Assembly: GCA_029287335.1 (NCBI GenBank)
Contig: JARFRI010000256.1
Coordinates: 1 to 8,566, forward strand
Reading direction: 5' to 3'
Length of the DNA stretch: 8,566 nt
From: Phycisphaera sp.
GTDB taxonomy: Bacteria > Planctomycetota > Phycisphaerae > Phycisphaerales > Phycisphaeraceae
Positions 5,602 through 8,566 of the stretch are shown here, in pieces (the first letter of the stretch is position 1; each line of letters starts with the position of its first letter). Position numbers and translations under genes: made by a program. Under the pieces are notes generated by a model that saw only the letters and a program-made list of their open reading frames with translations, had not been told where the DNA came from and did not search any database.

Positions 5602-8566
5602 ATGATGAAGGACTCCATTTCAAGATTGCTATTCGTTTGCGCCTTGGCATTGGCTGGGGGCTGGCTGTTCGTGTCGCAGCAGTCGGTCGAGGCTGAGCCC
5701 GCGCCAGCAAAGGCTGCGGTGTCGAAGACTGGTGATGCAGAGCCTCAGATCGACCCGACGGTGCTGCGTGACAAGGCCATGGGGGTGATGGAGAGCTATT
5801 GCGTCTCCTGCCATGGCCCGGAGAAGCAGAAGGGCAGCGTGCGTTTTGATGCGATTGAGACCATCGATCCGGTCGATCAGCAAACGCTCTTTGCCAACGC
5901 GAAAGAAGTCGTACACTTCGGCGAGATGCCGCCGACCAAGGCCAAGCAGCCCAGTGACGCCGAGCGTGCGATCCTGATGAAGTGGCTGGAGAGCCAAGTC
6001 AGCGGCGACGCAGCGAAAGCGCTGGCCGAGAAGCTGCTGCGATTTGAATACGGCAACGTCGTCAAACACGCGGACCTATTCTCCGGCGAGTACGCCGAGC
6101 TACCCGCATCGACGCCCGGCCGCCGATGGATGATCAGCGAGTTTATCTTCAACGAGAAGGTCAACCGCCTGCTCGATTACCACCCGACGCGGAGGATCTA
6201 TGGCACGCAGGTCGAGGTCCGCGGCGACAGCGGGATCCACTGGAGCCCGAAGTCTGAGCGAGGCAACGGTTTCCGCCGAACGATCAGTAACCCGTTTCTG
6301 CTGCCTAAAAGTGTCGGGGTCCGCTACTCGGCGCATGAAGCGCTGACGGCCGGGCACCTGCTAACGATGATCGGCAACGCCAAGCGGATCGCCGGGTATA
6401 TGACGACCGAGTCAACGATGAAGTCGCAGTACCCCGCGATGTACGCGTTGATGCAGACCGAGTTCGAACAGCGCCAAACGCTGCGATCGAGGGAGCAGTT
6501 CCTGACGAAGTACACGTATATGGAGCACCTGCTCAAAGACATCTACGGCGATAAGCACGAGGCGTTGCTGCCTGAAATACAGCGCGTTGACGTGCCGTAC
6601 CCAGACCCCATCATCAAGAGCGGCAAGGTCCGACTCGAAACGAACATGGGCCTATTGGGTCGGCTGGACCAGGTTGACCTGACCGCCGTCTATCAAGCAC
6701 TCAACGCCTACCAAGGCGAAGGGGTCGCGTACGACCGCGTCATCGAGCAGGGCGAGCGCGACTGGTTCATGGAAGGGGTGGCCGAATCCCGGATTCATAA
6801 CCGCGTGTCCATCATGAAGGCGTTGAAGATTATCTGGGACTTCGAGAGGATTGCTAAAAAAGCCAATGAAAAGCAATACGCTCGCCCCGAATTTGTTCCA
6901 TTAAATGAAGCGGAGATGGCAGCCGTTGTCCAAGCGATTAAGAAGCATCGCGAGAAGGGTGACACGTACCAGGACATCATCGACAAGTGCATGGCCCAGT
7001 GGGAGGCTTCTTTCGAGGCCGAGCGGAATGCGATGCCCGCGCCCGATCAGAAGCTCCTTACTGATTTAGTCACACAGCTCTACGACCGGGTCTATGAGCG
7101 AAAGCCACCACCTGCTGAGATCGAAAAAAATATCGCGATGCTCAATTCCTTCATGGCTAAGCTCGAGCGGCAGGACGCCCTCGCGAAGCTGGTCGAATCG
7201 CTGATCCTGAATACCGAGTTTGTCTACCGCGACGAATTCGGGCAGGGTGAAGCGGATGAGCATGGCCGACGGATGATGTCGCCGAGGGATGCGAGCTACG
7301 CGCTGGCTTATGCCCTGACGGATTCAAGCCCGGATGCGGAGCTGGCCAAGGCTGTACAAGAGGGCCGACTCAGCACGCGAGAAAACTACGAGCGCGAAGT
7401 CCGCAGAATGCTTACCCGGCGGGACATCTGGACCATCATCGACGAGGGCGTGCAGGCGGCGAACATCAACCCGAGTGTGACCAACCAGCCGATCCGCGAG
7501 TTGCGGTTCTTCCGCGAGTTCTTCGGCTACGCGAAGGCGATGGAGGTCTTTAAAGACGACATTCGCTTCGGCGCGGGCCGACACGAGCCAGCGGTTAGCC
7601 GGCTGATCGATGAGGCGGACATGCTGGTGGAGCATCTTCTTGAAAAAGACAAGCACATCTTCGAAGAACTACTGACCACGGACAAGTTCTATGTCTTCCA
7701 CAACGGCGATAACGAAGCGATTCAGGCTGGGGCTCAGAAATACAAAGCGACCTACGAGTACTTCAAGGACCTCGATTACGAAGCATGGGAAGTAAAAGAC
7801 TTTGAGCCTCACATGGCTTTCATCAAGGGCGATCAGTGTGTCAGAGAACTTGGGGGCGCTAAGCCAGACAGCTTGTCTAACCTGCTCAAAAGATTCATGA
7901 AGACGGCAAAGCTGCAATTCGGCGCGGGTCAAGAAAACGCGGTCCCCTTCATGTGGTCGTCGTACGGCTTCTGGCACGGCGGGCCCGTGCTCGGCCGGAC
8001 CGGTCAACAGATGCGCGGCGAGGAGGTCACGACCTACTGGAACATCGATTGGCGCACCTGGGACTATCCGACCCAGCAGCCCGCGAAGATGCCCAACCGA
8101 AAAGGCATCCTCACCCACCCCGCCTGGCTGATCGCCCATTCGCAAAACCTCGAGTCGGACCCAATCCACCGCGGCAAGTGGGTTCAGGAGAAACTCTTGG
8201 CCGGGACGATCCCGGACGTGCCGATTACGGTTGACGCGGTGATCCCGCCGGACAAGGACATGACGCTGCGTCAGCGGATGGAAGACCGCACGGGCGACGC
8301 CTACTGCTGGCGCTGCCACCAGAAGATGGACCCGCTGGGCTTCCCGTTCGAAAGCTACGACGACTTTGGCCGATTCCGTACCGAGGAAAACCTTGAGCAC
8401 CCGGACAACCTGATCAAAGCGGCCTCCAAGCAGTATTCAACCGAAGGTTTGACCAACGGTGCGAATCTGCCGGTCTATAAAACCCTCCCGGTCGATCCAA
8501 CGGGCGTGCTGGACGGGACCGACGACTCGACGCTGGACGGTGAAGTCGAAAACGCCTTCGACATGA
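5602..8566 (+). CDS. exported planctomycete cytochrome c / DUF1592-DUF1588 family protein (3' end cut by the window)
   Basis: At least 988 residues, open to the window edge. A signal peptide (K4, R8, hydrophobic 9-24, likely cleavage near VEA-EP at about 31) predicts export. Residues about 60-135 form a planctomycete-type cytochrome c domain, with heme site C67-V-S-C70-H71 and probable distal ligand M109 in GEMPP. A long unrecognised region follows (about 136-480). DUF1595-like sequence comes next (about 485-545, ending EFVYRDE), then DUF1592-like (about 555-690; ALAYALTDSSPDAEL, RRMLTRRDIW), and DUF1588 (about 833-925; GILTHPAWLIAHS, DPIHRGKWVQEKLL, second heme-like site C902-W-R-C905-H906, MDPLGFPFESYDDFGR). 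The end resembles the start of DUF1585 (VDPTGVLDGTDD). Function is unknown; a role in extracytoplasmic electron transfer or polymer breakdown is suggested for such proteins. ATG 5602 or 5605 fits the signal peptide better than ATG 5578, which adds an acidic stretch. A DUF1552 gene often follows this family. Confidence 0.85.
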   Translation, partial: MMKDSISRLLFVCALALAGGWLFVSQQSVEAEPAPAKAAVSKTGDAEPQIDPTVLRDKAMGVMESYCVSCHGPEKQKGSVRFDAIETIDPVDQQTLFANAKEVVHFGEMPPTKAKQPSDAERAILMKWLESQVSGDAAKALAEKLLRFEYGNVVKHADLFSGEYAELPASTPGRRWMISEFIFNEKVNRLLDYHPTRRIYGTQVEVRGDSGIHWSPKSERGNGFRRTISNPFLLPKSVGVRYSAHEALTAGHLLTMIGNAKRIAGYMTTESTMKSQYPAMYALMQTEFEQRQTLRSREQFLTKYTYMEHLLKDIYGDKHEALLPEIQRVDVPYPDPIIKSGKVRLETNMGLLGRLDQVDLTAVYQALNAYQGEGVAYDRVIEQGERDWFMEGVAESRIHNRVSIMKALKIIWDFERIAKKANEKQYARPEFVPLNEAEMAAVVQAIKKHREKGDTYQDIIDKCMAQWEASFEAERNAMPAPDQKLLTDLVTQLYDRVYERKPPPAEIEKNIAMLNSFMAKLERQDALAKLVESLILNTEFVYRDEFGQGEADEHGRRMMSPRDASYALAYALTDSSPDAELAKAVQEGRLSTRENYEREVRRMLTRRDIWTIIDEGVQAANINPSVTNQPIRELRFFREFFGYAKAMEVFKDDIRFGAGRHEPAVSRLIDEADMLVEHLLEKDKHIFEELLTTDKFYVFHNGDNEAIQAGAQKYKATYEYFKDLDYEAWEVKDFEPHMAFIKGDQCVRELGGAKPDSLSNLLKRFMKTAKLQFGAGQENAVPFMWSSYGFWHGGPVLGRTGQQMRGEEVTTYWNIDWRTWDYPTQQPAKMPNRKGILTHPAWLIAHSQNLESDPIHRGKWVQEKLLAGTIPDVPITVDAVIPPDKDMTLRQRMEDRTGDAYCWRCHQKMDPLGFPFESYDDFGRFRTEENLEHPDNLIKAASKQYSTEGLTNGANLPVYKTLPVDPTGVLDGTDDSTLDGEVENAFDM

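Noticed and set aside
7669..8400. Minus-strand open frame of 243 codons
   Set aside because: Antisense to the DUF1588 block, whose motifs on the plus strand are unmistakable.

Overview
The window looks like chromosomal DNA of a planctomycete, most likely Phycisphaerae-like. The main reason is the last gene, which carries the planctomycete-type cytochrome c domain together with DUF1595/DUF1592/DUF1588-like blocks, a combination typical of Planctomycetota. Other fitting traits are GC-rich coding sequence, weak Shine-Dalgarno sites, a TTG start, a HEAT-repeat lipoprotein and Pst permeases with large extracytoplasmic insertions. The class-level assignment is inference.

Layout. Positions 1-207 hold no convincing gene. 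They hold a striking nested inverted-repeat element (65-190) that could fold as a structured RNA, next to the 3' end of a minus-strand HEAT-repeat lipoprotein gene (208-1044). A divergent intergenic region (1045-1285) separates that gene from a plus-strand phosphate-uptake operon: pstS (1286-2287), pstC (2437-3549) and pstA (3576-5081). The pstS-pstC gap holds a perfect 11-bp hairpin and a 22-codon leader-like ORF that ends just before the TTG start of pstC. pstA carries an insertion of about 190 residues on its predicted periplasmic side. A long stem-loop begins at the pstA stop codon. No pstB or phoU follows.

After pstA come a tRNA-Glu(TTC) with its own promoter (5173-5291), a strong intrinsic terminator (5303-5334), an intergenic stretch with a small hairpin, and a large exported cytochrome/DUF1588-family gene (5602 to beyond the window end).

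How the genes work together. PstS captures phosphate outside the cytoplasmic membrane and hands it to the PstC-PstA channel. The ATPase PstB must be encoded elsewhere, or at least not directly after pstA. Tandem 11-bp repeats upstream of pstS are a candidate Pho-type operator. The HEAT lipoprotein and the cytochrome gene have no evident functional link to phosphate uptake.
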